A stretch of 64,000 nucleotides of DNA from the NCBI RefSeq assembly GCF_009765355.1, contig NZ_VTHK01000008.1, forward strand, positions 215,212 to 279,211, in the 5' to 3' direction. The stretch comes from Amycolatopsis anabasis. GTDB taxonomy: Bacteria; Actinomycetota; Actinomycetes; Mycobacteriales; Pseudonocardiaceae. The position numbers and the translations under genes were made by a program. Shown in pieces: positions 49,196 through 58,143 of the stretch. The notes under the pieces are model-generated. The model was not told the DNA's origin, ran no database searches, and saw nothing but the letters and a program-made list of their open reading frames with translations. Numbering within the stretch: the first letter of the stretch is position 1; the number at the start of each line of letters is the position of its first letter.

Positions 49196-51997
49196 TCACA
49201 GCGTCGGATCCGGCTCGACCGGCCAGGTGGTGGCCGTGCTGGCCCGCGGGAACAGCTGTCCGGCTGGGGCCGGGCGGCCGAGGTAGAAACCCTGGGCCTG
49301 GTCGCAGCCGAGCCCGCGGAGGATCTCCAGCTGCCGCGGCTTCTCCACGCCCTCGGCCACCACGGTCAGGTCCACCGCGTGCGCCATGGCGATGATGCTG
49401 GTGACGATCGCTTCGGCGTCGGCGGATTCGCCGAGATCGGTGACGAACGAACGGTCGATCTTGAGCGTGTCCAGGGTGAGCCGCTGCAGCTGGGCCAGTG
49501 ACGAGTACCCGGTGCCGAAATCGTCGATCGCCAGGCGCACCCCGAGCCCGCGCAGTTCGCTGAGCGCGCCGGTGGCGGCCGCGGAATCCCGCATCAGCGC
49601 GCTTTCGGTGATCTCCAGGCACAGCGTGTGCGGCGGCAGCCCGGTCGTGCGCAGTGCCTCGGCGACCGCGGGCACCAGTTGCGGATCGTCGAGCTGCCGG
49701 GTGGACAGGTTCACCTTGAGGTGCGTGTCGAGGCCGTGCCGCACCCGGCGGATGGCCAGTTCCCGGGTGGTCTCCCACAGCATGTGCATGCCGATGAGAT
49801 TGATCAGATCACTTTCCTCGGCCAGCGGGATGAACTCGGTCGGCGAGATCGCGCCGTGCACCGGGTGGTCCCACCGCAGCAGGCCCTCGACGGCGACCAT
49901 GTGCCGGGTCTGCAGGTCCACCACCGGCTGGTAGGCGACCCACAGCTGCCCGTTCTGCACGGCGTCGCGCAGATCCTGTTCCAGGCGCAGCCGCCGCTGC
50001 ATCCGCTCGCGCAGTTCGACGTCGAAGAACTCGTACCGCCCGCGGCCCAGCGTTTTCGCCTGGTACATCGCGACATCCGCGTCGCGCAGCAGATCCTCGG
50101 GCGAACGTCTGTCCCCGGGACCGGCGAGCACGATGCCGATGCTCGCGTCGACGTGCAGCTGCCGCCCGTCCACGGTGATCGGTTCGGTGAGCGAATCCCG
50201 CAGCCGCTCGGTGAGCAGGCGGATCTCGCCGTGATCGGTCACGCCGTGCGTCACGACGACGAACTCGTCGCCGCCGAGCCGCCCGACCAGGCCGCCGCGG
50301 CGTGCGCCGTGCCGGAGCCGCTCGCCGGCGATCCGCAGTACCTTGTCGCCGACGCTGTGGCCGAGCGAATCGTTGATGACCTTGAACTTGTCCAGGTCGA
50401 TGAACAGGACCGCGGTCAGCCCCGGCTGCCCCGGGTTTTCCTGCGCCGCGGACAGCCGTTCGATGACCAGCGTGCGGTTCGCCAGCCCGGTCAGCGGATC
50501 GTGGGTCGCCTCGTGCTCCAGGCGTTCGCGGATCGCGCGGCGTTCGGTGATGTCGGTGAACGAGTTGACCACCGGGGCCGGGAGTTCGCCGTCCGGGCTG
50601 AGCGAGCGGCAGGTCAGCGACAGCCACACGCTGCGCCCGTCCGGCCGGCGCACCCGGACCACCCGGCCGTTCTGCGGTTCGCCGGTGAGCCGGGTCTGCG
50701 TGGTCGGGTATTCGTCGAGCGGCACCGGTGTGCCGGATTCGTCGTAAAGCCGCAACGCGGTCGGCGGCATGCCGAGCAGATCCTCTTCGCGCATACCGAG
50801 AATGCGGCGAGCGGCCGGGTTCGCGGATTCGACCAGACCACTCGCGCCGACCACCACGACCCCCTCGTCCAGCGAGGCGACCACCGTGCTGAAATCCTGC
50901 TCCGCCCGGCGGCGCGCGGTTTCGTCCGCGCAGACCAGCACGTAGCCGCCGTTCATCTCAGCCGCGGACACCCGGATGGACAACGCCGATTCGTCCGCCG
51001 CGCGATGGGTGTCCTGGACGACGCCACCGGCCAGCAGCACCGCACCCGGCTCCAGCGGCGCGCCGACCAGTTCGCTCACCGGCCGCCCGATGGCCTCGGC
51101 CGCGGACCGGCCGTACACCGATTCCGCGGCGGGATTCCAGCTCGTCACCACCGCCTGGCTGTCGGTCGCGATGATCGCGTCGCTGACATGGCTGACCAGC
51201 GCGGCCTGGTAACGCAACGCCGCCTCGGCCGCCTTGCGGTCGGTGACGTCGCGCAGGATCACCTGGTAGGCCGGGCGGCCCTTCCAGGTGGTGCGCACCG
51301 AAACGGTCTCCACCATGATCGTGCTGCCGTCGAGCCGCCGCAGCAGCAGTTCCGACGGCTCCGACCGGGCGCCCGGGGTGGTGAGGGCCTGAATGCGCTT
51401 GCGCATCCCCGGAACCGAACGCAGATCGACGAGTTCGACGATCGGGCGGTCCAGGATGTCGCCGGGGCATTCGGCGCCGAGGAGCCGGACGGTCGCCGGA
51501 TTGGCGTAGACCAGTAGGCCGTTCTCGTGAACGCAGATGCCTTCCGGGCTGAGGTCGACCAGGAGCCGGTAGCGGTCCGCGAGGTCCGCGATCGCCTGCC
51601 GGTCCTGGTGCCGGTCGGTCACGTCGGTGGCGATGCCGAGCAGCCCGCCCGGGCGCGTGCCGCCGAACGTGCGGGCGCGGAAGCGGACCCATTTCGTTTC
51701 CCCGGCCGGGGTCGCGAACGGCTGTTCGAGTTCGAAGTCCTCCCACACCGGGGCGGACCGCGCGGCCACGGTCAGCGGCGCGAGCAACTCGCCCAGCCTG
51801 GTCTGGACCTCCTCCGCGGGCGCTCCGGGCATGCCGAGGACCGCGTCCAGCCCAGGCATCCAGGTGATGTTGCCCGCGGCGAAGTCGAACGACCACATGA
51901 TCGCGGACTCGGCGGATAACGCCAGGTCCACAATGAGTTCGTGGCCGAGCTTGGTGCCGGTGGCGAGCCCGCCCAGGTCGTGAGCGTCAGCCTCCAT
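49196..51997 (-). CDS. PAS-PAS-PAS-GGDEF-EAL cyclic-di-GMP signalling protein
   Basis: 933 aa. Up to four PAS-like domains lie in the first 500 residues (e.g. RYRLLVDLSPEGICV, VVASLDEGVVVV). The GGDEF domain has intact RLGGDEFVV near 575. The EAL domain from about 690 has EGLLRWDHP (Gly for Ala in the EAL triplet), LEITESAL and DDFGTGYSSL, with the metal and catalytic residues retained. Both synthesis and hydrolysis look possible. No membrane helix, so cytosolic. Monocistronic; divergent from the ketosynthase gene at 52241. Confidence 0.92.
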   Translation of the reverse strand: MEADAHDLGGLATGTKLGHELIVDLALSAESAIMWSFDFAAGNITWMPGLDAVLGMPGAPAEEVQTRLGELLAPLTVAARSAPVWEDFELEQPFATPAGETKWVRFRARTFGGTRPGGLLGIATDVTDRHQDRQAIADLADRYRLLVDLSPEGICVHENGLLVYANPATVRLLGAECPGDILDRPIVELVDLRSVPGMRKRIQALTTPGARSEPSELLLRRLDGSTIMVETVSVRTTWKGRPAYQVILRDVTDRKAAEAALRYQAALVSHVSDAIIATDSQAVVTSWNPAAESVYGRSAAEAIGRPVSELVGAPLEPGAVLLAGGVVQDTHRAADESALSIRVSAAEMNGGYVLVCADETARRRAEQDFSTVVASLDEGVVVVGASGLVESANPAARRILGMREEDLLGMPPTALRLYDESGTPVPLDEYPTTQTRLTGEPQNGRVVRVRRPDGRSVWLSLTCRSLSPDGELPAPVVNSFTDITERRAIRERLEHEATHDPLTGLANRTLVIERLSAAQENPGQPGLTAVLFIDLDKFKVINDSLGHSVGDKVLRIAGERLRHGARRGGLVGRLGGDEFVVVTHGVTDHGEIRLLTERLRDSLTEPITVDGRQLHVDASIGIVLAGPGDRRSPEDLLRDADVAMYQAKTLGRGRYEFFDVELRERMQRRLRLEQDLRDAVQNGQLWVAYQPVVDLQTRHMVAVEGLLRWDHPVHGAISPTEFIPLAEESDLINLIGMHMLWETTRELAIRRVRHGLDTHLKVNLSTRQLDDPQLVPAVAEALRTTGLPPHTLCLEITESALMRDSAAATGALSELRGLGVRLAIDDFGTGYSSLAQLQRLTLDTLKIDRSFVTDLGESADAEAIVTSIIAMAHAVDLTVVAEGVEKPRQLEILRGLGCDQAQGFYLGRPAPAGQLFPRASTATTWPVEPDPTL

Positions 51998-52240
51998 GTC
52001 CCGTCCGATCCGCCCGTTCGCAGTGTGGACTCCGATTACATCACGCCCTGATCGCCGGTGAACGGGAAAAATCGGGCATTACAGTTTGACTGTCCGACAA
52101 CTCGATGCGCGGCGACCATCGTCGGAGCGGCGGATGGTTGTGGGTGACACAAATCACCGGTGTCCATTTCGCCAGAACACAAGCATCCGCCCGTACCCCG
52201 GAGCGGAGCTGGAACAAGGATAGGAAGAGAGGGCGAGCAC

Positions 52241-53401
52241 ATGGCCTCTGCAGGATACGGAATCTGTGGGATCGGTGCCGTCACCGGCTACGGCTGGGGG
52301 CGGGAGGCGCTCTGGAACGGGCTGGTCAGTGCCAAACCGGCGGCCATCCTCGCCGACGGGTACGGCGTCGCGTTCGACGAAACCGCGTGGGTCGTGCGGG
52401 TCCCCGACGGCGGGGACCCCGAGGACGGGCTCAGCCGGTTCAGCCGCGCGCTGCGCGCGGCCGCGCGGGAAGCGATCGCCGACGCCGGGGCGCGCGGCTG
52501 GCGGCCCGGGCGCCGGGTGGGGCTGCTGCACGCGGTCGTGCTCGGCGACGTGGACGTGCAGCGCAGCTTCCACGTCGACCACCACGGCACCCAGTCGGTC
52601 CGCGACTACCTCGCGCTCATGCCGTCCACACCGACCGCGATGTTGATGAAGGAATTCGGTTTCCACGGCCCGGCGATGAACGTGACCGCGATGTGCGCGT
52701 CCGGGAATTCGGCGTTGATCACCGCGAAACTGTGGCTCGACGCGGGCATGGCGGACGACGTGGTCTTCGTGGCCACCGATCTGTCCGCGAACCGGGACAA
52801 CGTTCTGCATTTCGCCAAGATCGGCGTCGCGGTGACCGACGCGGACCCCCTCGACGCCTGCCGCCCGTTCCAGGACGGCAGCCGTGGTTTCGTGATGGGC
52901 GAGGCCTCGATCGGTTTCGTTCTTTCCAACCAGGCCACCGATCCCTATCTGCGGGTACTCGGCGGCGCGATGACCCACGAGGCGTACCACGTCATCTCGA
53001 TCGAGCCCTCGCTCACCGAGATCCGCAACTGCTTCGCGGGCGCGCTGGAGAACGCGGACGTGCCGGCGTCTGCCGTGCGCTACCTCAACGCGCACGGAAC
53101 CGGCACGAAACAGTGCGATGAGGCCGAAGCCACCGTGCTCCGCGAACTGCTGCCGCCGGAGACCGGGGTCTACTCGACCAAACCGCTCACCGGCCATTGC
53201 CAGGGCGCGTCCGCCGCGGTGGAACTCGCGGTGGCCGCGATGAGCTACCAGCGGGGCGCCATCCCGGCGCCGCCGACCGTCGCCGACGGTCTGCCCGGTC
53301 TGCTCAACGGGGTCACGCCGATGGCCGACGGGCTCACGCTCAAGTCGTCGATCGGCATGGGCGGCCACAACGCCGCGGTGGTTCTCGCCCCACCGGCGTG
53401 A
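52241..53401 (+). CDS. Stand-alone beta-ketoacyl synthase (KAS II-like)
   Basis: 386 aa. Thiolase-fold condensing enzyme with active-site Cys in VTAMCASGNSA, His in LNAHGTGTKQ and second His in TGHCQGASAAVE, so the C-H-H triad is intact. It begins MASAGYGICGIGAVTGYGWG, typical for FabF-type enzymes. Ribosome binding site AGGAAGAGAGGG, ATG 52241. No acyl carrier protein, reductase or acyltransferase is nearby, so its extender and acyl substrates are unknown. It ends 2 bp from the opposite stop of the FAD monooxygenase gene. Confidence 0.87.
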   Translation: MASAGYGICGIGAVTGYGWGREALWNGLVSAKPAAILADGYGVAFDETAWVVRVPDGGDPEDGLSRFSRALRAAAREAIADAGARGWRPGRRVGLLHAVVLGDVDVQRSFHVDHHGTQSVRDYLALMPSTPTAMLMKEFGFHGPAMNVTAMCASGNSALITAKLWLDAGMADDVVFVATDLSANRDNVLHFAKIGVAVTDADPLDACRPFQDGSRGFVMGEASIGFVLSNQATDPYLRVLGGAMTHEAYHVISIEPSLTEIRNCFAGALENADVPASAVRYLNAHGTGTKQCDEAEATVLRELLPPETGVYSTKPLTGHCQGASAAVELAVAAMSYQRGAIPAPPTVADGLPGLLNGVTPMADGLTLKSSIGMGGHNAAVVLAPPA

Positions 53402-53403
53402 CC

Positions 53404-54558
53404 TTAGGCGGCGGTGACCGGGGTGTGCCAGTCGATGTGGTGGCCGTAGAGCCACTCGCGGTCGTCGCCGGGTTCGGACTGCCGGGGAGCGGCGGAGGCG
53501 GCGTGCCGCACCCGCGCCGCGTCCTGTCCCGCGCTGGCGGCGACGAGCCGTTCCACCCGCGCGCGGCGGCGGGCGACATACGCGCCGAACGCCCGCTCGA
53601 GGTCCGGTAGGTCGCGCAGGCACTGGGCGAGCACCACGCTGTCCTCCAGCGCCATCGAGGCGCCCTGCCCGGCGGCCGGGGAGGCGGCGTGCGCGGCGTC
53701 GCCGGTGAGGACCATCCGGTTCGCGTGCCAGGCCGGGGTCGACGGCACGTCGTAACCGTTGCTGCCCACCAGATCCTCGCCGGTCGCGGCGATGACGTCC
53801 CGTGCGGCGCTGCGATCGGCGGCGAAGAACTCCAGCGCGCGATCCCGCCACTGGGCGGCGGCGAGTTCGTCCCGGGTGACCTCCGGGAGCGGGAGGCGGC
53901 AGAACCAGAACGTCTCGCCGTCCGGGGCGGTGGTGTAGCCGAAGGACGCGCGGCTGCCCTGGATCATGCGGTAGGCGGTGGTGGCGGGCGGGAAGTCCCG
54001 CGAACGCGTGTAGCCGTAGACGATGTTCAGCCCGGTGTAGCGGGGACGCGGCGCCGCCGGGTCGATGAGTGCGCGGGTGGTCGTCGAGTGGATGCCGTCG
54101 GCGCCGACGAGCAGATCGGCTTCGGCGTGCGAGCCGTCGGCGAACTCCGCGGTGACCCGGCCGCCCGGCGCGGTGCGCGCGCCGGTGAGCCGTTTGCCGT
54201 GGTGCAGCGGGATTCCGCGGCGGGCGGCCTCGTCGTGCAGGACCCGGTACAGGGTCGCGCGTTTGAGCGTGCGGGCGCCGCCCCGCCCGCCGCCCGCCCG
54301 GCGTTCGCCGAGCTTCGCGCCGGTGTGGTCGTACCTCTCGATGGTGTCGGCGGGAAAGGACGCCTCGATCACCGGCCCGTCCGCGCCGATCGCGCGCAGC
54401 GCGTCCATGCCGTTGGGCATGATCGTCAGGAAGGCGCCCACGTCGTCCGCGCCGGTCGGGTACGCCTCGAAGACGGTCGCGCCGAGCCCCGCCTTGTCCA
54501 GCGCCATCGCGGTGACCGGGCCCGCGATCCCGCCGCCGATGATCAACGCCCTGGTCAT
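53404..54558 (-). CDS. FAD-dependent monooxygenase (PHBH fold)
   Basis: 384 aa. N-terminal FAD site IIGGGIAGPVTAMALDKAG (GxGxxG), then GADGIHSTTTRALID (DG motif) and GDAAHAASPAAGQGASMALED (GD motif). Related to flavoprotein aromatic or tetracycline-type hydroxylases. ATG 54558 overlaps the upstream stop (ATGA). It is the last gene of a coupled unit XRE - ImmA/IrrE - membrane protein - monooxygenase. Substrate unknown. Confidence 0.88.
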   Translation of the reverse strand: MTRALIIGGGIAGPVTAMALDKAGLGATVFEAYPTGADDVGAFLTIMPNGMDALRAIGADGPVIEASFPADTIERYDHTGAKLGERRAGGGRGGARTLKRATLYRVLHDEAARRGIPLHHGKRLTGARTAPGGRVTAEFADGSHAEADLLVGADGIHSTTTRALIDPAAPRPRYTGLNIVYGYTRSRDFPPATTAYRMIQGSRASFGYTTAPDGETFWFCRLPLPEVTRDELAAAQWRDRALEFFAADRSAARDVIAATGEDLVGSNGYDVPSTPAWHANRMVLTGDAAHAASPAAGQGASMALEDSVVLAQCLRDLPDLERAFGAYVARRRARVERLVAASAGQDAARVRHAASAAPRQSEPGDDREWLYGHHIDWHTPVTAA

Positions 54559-55652
54559 GCGGGAGCCAATCGCAGGGATTCGGAGAGGGCGACCAGTTCG
54601 CGGACGTCGTCGTCCAGGCCGTCGCCGTCGGGCACGGCGACCGGGATCGCCTCGGGCGGCGCCGGTTCGCCGCGGGCGTGGGCGCGCAGCGCCTCGGTGA
54701 GCCGGTCGGCCAGGGAACCGCCGGGGCCCAGCTGCGCGAGGTACGGGCTGATCCGGACCAGCCCGTCGCGGCATTCGATGACCCGCCGGTAGTACTTGCG
54801 GTGCACGCCGTGCAGGCTCAGGGCGTCCCGCCACGGGTTCAGCGGCGCGCGGGCGAGGGCGTCCTCCGGGAACGCCTCGTGCAGCCGTGTCCACAGTGGA
54901 CCGAGCCGGTGGTACATCCGCAGGTGCTGCCACCACACGCGCGCCGCGGCCACCCGGGTGGCGACCCCGGGATAGGACAGGCCGACGACGAGCAGGATCG
55001 CGCTCGGGAACACCAGGAAGACCGTGCCCTGCACGAGCAGCCAGGGGATCGCCGCGCCCGCCCAGTGCACCAGCACCATCGCGATCAGCGTCGCCCCGCC
55101 CACCGCGCCGATGGCGAATCCCACGGACGCCACCAGCAGCCCGCGGGCCAGCCGGGGCGCGGCGCCCCGGGCGTAGCGCCGCGCGAAGAAGCACGCGCTC
55201 GCGATGCCGTAGGTGAGGTACAGATCGGCGGCGAGGTAGAAGACCGAGACCCCGGCGAGGGGGTACTCGGCCGGCGGGGTGTCCGGCATGAGCACCGCGA
55301 CGATCGCCATCACCAGGATCGCGGCGCCCAGCGGCACCGCCTCCAGCCAGGCCCGCCGCCGGGCCCGCGCGGCCGGCAGCGCCGAGAACAGGAAGAAGCA
55401 GGCGAGGGTGTAGACCAGCCCGCAGAGGAAGATGTGCTGGAACAGCAGCGGCACGATCGGCCCGGGGTCCGGCTGGTTCACCTTGCCCGCCAGGAGACCG
55501 AACGGGTAGGCGGCCGCGAAGCAGGCCAGGCAGGCGGTGACCATCCAGCGCGCCACGTCCTTCGGCGCCCGGGTGAGCTGGTAGGTCTTCCACAACAGGG
55601 CGGGGTAGAGGATCACCCCTTGCACCACGGTCAGCGCGACCTTGCTGTTCAC
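54555..55652 (-). CDS. MAB_1171c-family membrane protein
   Basis: 365 aa. Eight or so hydrophobic helices over residues 1-240 (VNSKVALTVVQGVILYPALLWKTYQL at the start) and a soluble C-terminal region with IECRDGLVRISPYLAQ. Resembles the actinobacterial family called MAB_1171c putative transporter, often next to ImmA/IrrE genes. GTG 55652 overlaps the upstream stop, and its own stop overlaps the monooxygenase ATG. The transport role is not shown by any motif. Confidence 0.72.
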   Translation of the reverse strand: MNSKVALTVVQGVILYPALLWKTYQLTRAPKDVARWMVTACLACFAAAYPFGLLAGKVNQPDPGPIVPLLFQHIFLCGLVYTLACFFLFSALPAARARRRAWLEAVPLGAAILVMAIVAVLMPDTPPAEYPLAGVSVFYLAADLYLTYGIASACFFARRYARGAAPRLARGLLVASVGFAIGAVGGATLIAMVLVHWAGAAIPWLLVQGTVFLVFPSAILLVVGLSYPGVATRVAAARVWWQHLRMYHRLGPLWTRLHEAFPEDALARAPLNPWRDALSLHGVHRKYYRRVIECRDGLVRISPYLAQLGPGGSLADRLTEALRAHARGEPAPPEAIPVAVPDGDGLDDDVRELVALSESLRLAPA

Positions 55653-56191
55653 AACCAGCCCAGCCGTTCGCCCAGCGCGGTCTCGATCCGCTGCGCGGCG
55701 GCCTCGTTCGAGGACTTCGGGGCGACCCGGTCCAGCACGGACGCCCATTCCAGGATGATCGTCGCGACCGTCTCGGCTTCCCGCTCGTGATCGGTGTCGT
55801 AGGAGGTCCGCCGCAGGGCGCGCCGGACCGACTCCGGTTCCAGGTCCGGGTACCGGTCGCGCAGGTCGCCGGGCGGGGTCAGCTCGGCGACCAGGCTGTC
55901 GTCCTCGGCGGTGGCGCGGTGACCGGCCAGGATGTGGCCGAGCTCGTGCAGGATGATGTGGCACTGGTGGGCCTTGCTCGTGTCCCGCTGGTACACGATG
56001 TAGTCCGCCTGGCCGGTGGCGACCCAGGCGCCGAACGGCCCCGGCACCGGGATCCGGTGCGCGATCAGCCGGATCGGCCGGCCGCGTTGTTCCCCCACCT
56101 TCCGGCACAGCTCGAGGACGTCAAGGGGTGGGTGGATGTCCAGTTCGTGCAGCAGTTGCCTGCAGCGTCGCCGTAACTTGCGTTCCCGCAC
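55649..56191 (-). CDS. ImmA/IrrE-family metallopeptidase
   Basis: 180 aa. Zinc-peptidase motif HELGH in IILHELGHILAGHRA with a downstream acidic residue REAETVATIILEW. The protein is the size of the lone IrrE/ImmA core, and such proteases cleave XRE-type repressors. An XRE/EspR-like regulator gene lies directly upstream on the same strand (56288-56749), the expected partner. Start is GTG 56191, followed by a coupled membrane protein gene. Confidence 0.87.
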   Translation of the reverse strand: MRERKLRRRCRQLLHELDIHPPLDVLELCRKVGEQRGRPIRLIAHRIPVPGPFGAWVATGQADYIVYQRDTSKAHQCHIILHELGHILAGHRATAEDDSLVAELTPPGDLRDRYPDLEPESVRRALRRTSYDTDHEREAETVATIILEWASVLDRVAPKSSNEAAAQRIETALGERLGWL

Positions 56192-56287
56192 CAGTCACCC
56201 CGCTATCGGTGTGAGTGGGCCCGTCCTTCGAAGCATCGCTTAGACGGTAGCGACCTGGCCAGAGTTCGATCACCCCCGTCCCCACCT

Positions 56288-56749
56288 TCACTCATTCGAC
56301 GTATCGCCCCGGCCGGCCTGCTCCTCCCGGTAGACGACATCGAGCAGATCCATGACCAGCCGCCGGCGGTGCGGGGACAGTTCACCCGCGCGCAACGCCA
56401 TGAGTTGCGCGTCACTGCTCGCGGCGATCTCGTTGAGCCTGGCCTGCTCGCTCTTCAGCGCCTCGAGCTGCTGGTCGACGCGGTCGGTGACCTCGTCGTC
56501 GAAGAAGTAGCTCACCGGCACCCCGAAGAACCCGGCGAGCGCCTGCAGATGCTTGAAGGTCGGATTGTCCTTTTTCGACTTCCGCAGCTGCCAGATGTAG
56601 CTCTGCGAGATCTTCACCTCGCCCTGGGCGGTGATCGCCGCCGCTACCTGCTCGTTGCTGTACTCCTGGCCGTCACGCGGCGTCTTGTTGGTGAACAGGT
56701 GGTTGAGCTTGTCCGCCAGGGTGCGCCCCTGACGCGTGCGCTCGACCAT
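56288..56749 (-). CDS. XRE-family / EspR-like regulator
   Basis: 153 aa. N-terminal HTH with LADKLNHLFTNKTP...SNEQVAAAITAQGEVKISQSYIWQLRKSKKDNPTFKHLQALAGFFGVPVSYFFDD. The layout, including the FFGVPVSYFFDD end, strongly resembles mycobacterial EspR. C-terminal helical tail. ATG 56749 has GGGGAGGTCACG upstream. Probably regulates the coupled operon downstream and is perhaps the target of the ImmA/IrrE protease. Confidence 0.82.
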   Translation of the reverse strand: MVERTRQGRTLADKLNHLFTNKTPRDGQEYSNEQVAAAITAQGEVKISQSYIWQLRKSKKDNPTFKHLQALAGFFGVPVSYFFDDEVTDRVDQQLEALKSEQARLNEIAASSDAQLMALRAGELSPHRRRLVMDLLDVVYREEQAGRGDTSNE

Positions 56750-57092
56750 CGTGACCTCCCCGCAGCACGTCACGTTCTCCACTGGCGAAAACGTGATTTT
56801 GGTCGATGGTTTCCTCATCAGTTGAAACGTCCGTGCCACCAGTCTAGGCTCTCCTCGTGACCGGCTCCACTGATGTGAAGCAGTTTAGGGGTCGGGCCCT
56901 GCACAAGAGTGCGAACCGCCACCCCCGGCCTGGGGGTCCGGGGGAGGTTTGATGCTCGAACGGTGGCCGGGACGGGCACGCGGACGACGCGTTCGCTCGT
57001 CCCGGCCACCGCTTGGCCGCTGACCGGTGCCGCCATTTCGGCGTAAGGTTCGGAAACGCCATGAGGGACCGCGGCGGCGCAAGAGGAGTGCG
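56750..57092. other. Divergent intergenic region
   Basis: 343 bp without a gene. It carries the promoters of the XRE gene (minus) and the Trypco1-like gene (plus). One hairpin, ACCCCC-GGCCT-GGGGGT (56923-56939), and the ribosome binding site AAGAGGAG before 57093 are visible. Confidence 0.5.
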
Positions 57093-57446
57093 GTGACCGA
57101 GTTCGTGCGTTTCGCCCTGGAAGAGGGCGGTTCGGTGCTGGTGGAGGTCGAGGAGGAACCCGGGCTGGCCCGGGCGTCGCGGGCCTCGGGCGTGGTACGG
57201 CAGGCGTCGGCGTCCTTCGAACGGGCCCTGCACGAGGTCCGCAGCGCCGCGACCGCCGCGCTCGCCCAGTTCCGGGAGATGGGGCCGGACGAGGTGGAGC
57301 TCAAGTTCGGCGTGAAGCTGGACGCGCAGGCGGGCGCGGTGATCGCCAAGACCGGTCTGCAGGGCCAGTTCGAGATCAAACTCAAATGGCTCGCCGCCGA
57401 ATCCACCGACGAACCGGCGCCCGAAGAGGACCAGCGGAAGCCCTAA
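57093..57446 (+). CDS. Trypco1-domain (CU044_2847-like) protein
   Basis: 117 aa. VTEFVRFALEEGGSVLVEVEEE followed by a helix (RQASASFERALHEVRSAATAALAQF) and strands VELKFGVKLDAQAGAVIAKTGLQGQFEIKLKW. The pattern EFGVKL-AGAVIA-F-x-x-x-L-x-W is that of the trypsin-co-occurring domain 1, a small sensor/adaptor domain in bacterial conflict and signalling systems. GTG 57093 follows AAGAGGAG. It overlaps the opposite GNAT gene by 4 nt. No protease gene is adjacent. Confidence 0.8.
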   Translation: MTEFVRFALEEGGSVLVEVEEEPGLARASRASGVVRQASASFERALHEVRSAATAALAQFREMGPDEVELKFGVKLDAQAGAVIAKTGLQGQFEIKLKWLAAESTDEPAPEEDQRKP

Positions 57447-58003
57447 CCCCGGTCGGCCCACTCCTTGGCCAGGATGGCGAGCACGAGTTCGTCGCACCAC
57501 TCGCCCTTGACGAACTCGTTCTCCCGGAACAACGCCTCCCGGCGCATGCCGAGGCGTTCCAGCAGCCCGGAGGACGCGTGGTTGCGCGCGTCGCACCGGC
57601 CGATGATCCGGTGCAGGCCGAGTTCGTCGAAGCCCAGCCGCAGCATCTCCCGGGCCGCCTCGTAGGCGAACCCCTGGCCGTGGTGGTCGGGGTGGAAGAT
57701 GAACCCGATCTCGCCCTGTTCGTACTCCGCGCTGATCCGGCGCAGCATCACGTCGCCGATCAGCTCACCGGTGTCGCGCCGGTCGACGGCGAGCCGCAGG
57801 GTCGGCTGCTCGGCGGTCAGCTCGGTCGCCTTGGCGCGGTCGGCGAGCTTTTCCCTGACCTCTTCCCTGGTCAGCACGTCGAAGTAGAGGAACCGGACCA
57901 CCTCGGGCCGGGACAGGGTTTCGTGCAGCGGGTCCAGATCGTCCATGGTGAACGGGCGCAGCAGCAGGCGGGGCGTCTCGATCGGGTACTCGGGGCGCAG
58001 CAT
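57443..58003 (-). CDS. GNAT-family N-acetyltransferase (RimJ/RimL-like)
   Basis: 186 aa. Begins MLRPEYPIETPRLLLRPFTMDDL, typical for RimJ/RimL and antibiotic-type acetyltransferases, with the acetyl-CoA pyrophosphate loop HHGQGFAYEAAREML and RCDARNHASSGLLERLG. Acceptor unknown. ATG 58003 sets the family N-terminus. Convergent with the Trypco1-like gene. Confidence 0.88.
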   Translation of the reverse strand: MLRPEYPIETPRLLLRPFTMDDLDPLHETLSRPEVVRFLYFDVLTREEVREKLADRAKATELTAEQPTLRLAVDRRDTGELIGDVMLRRISAEYEQGEIGFIFHPDHHGQGFAYEAAREMLRLGFDELGLHRIIGRCDARNHASSGLLERLGMRREALFRENEFVKGEWCDELVLAILAKEWADRG

Positions 58004-58143
58004 GGGCGCGACGGTACTTGGCCGGGTCGGCTCCCGGCACGTGATTAAAAACCGTCTCCGGTGGTCATCCGCGAGGTCCCGCGCCGGTGCCGCCGTGCGG
58101 GCGGGGCTTGCGCGGGCCGGGGTGGGTAGTTGAACATTGGACG

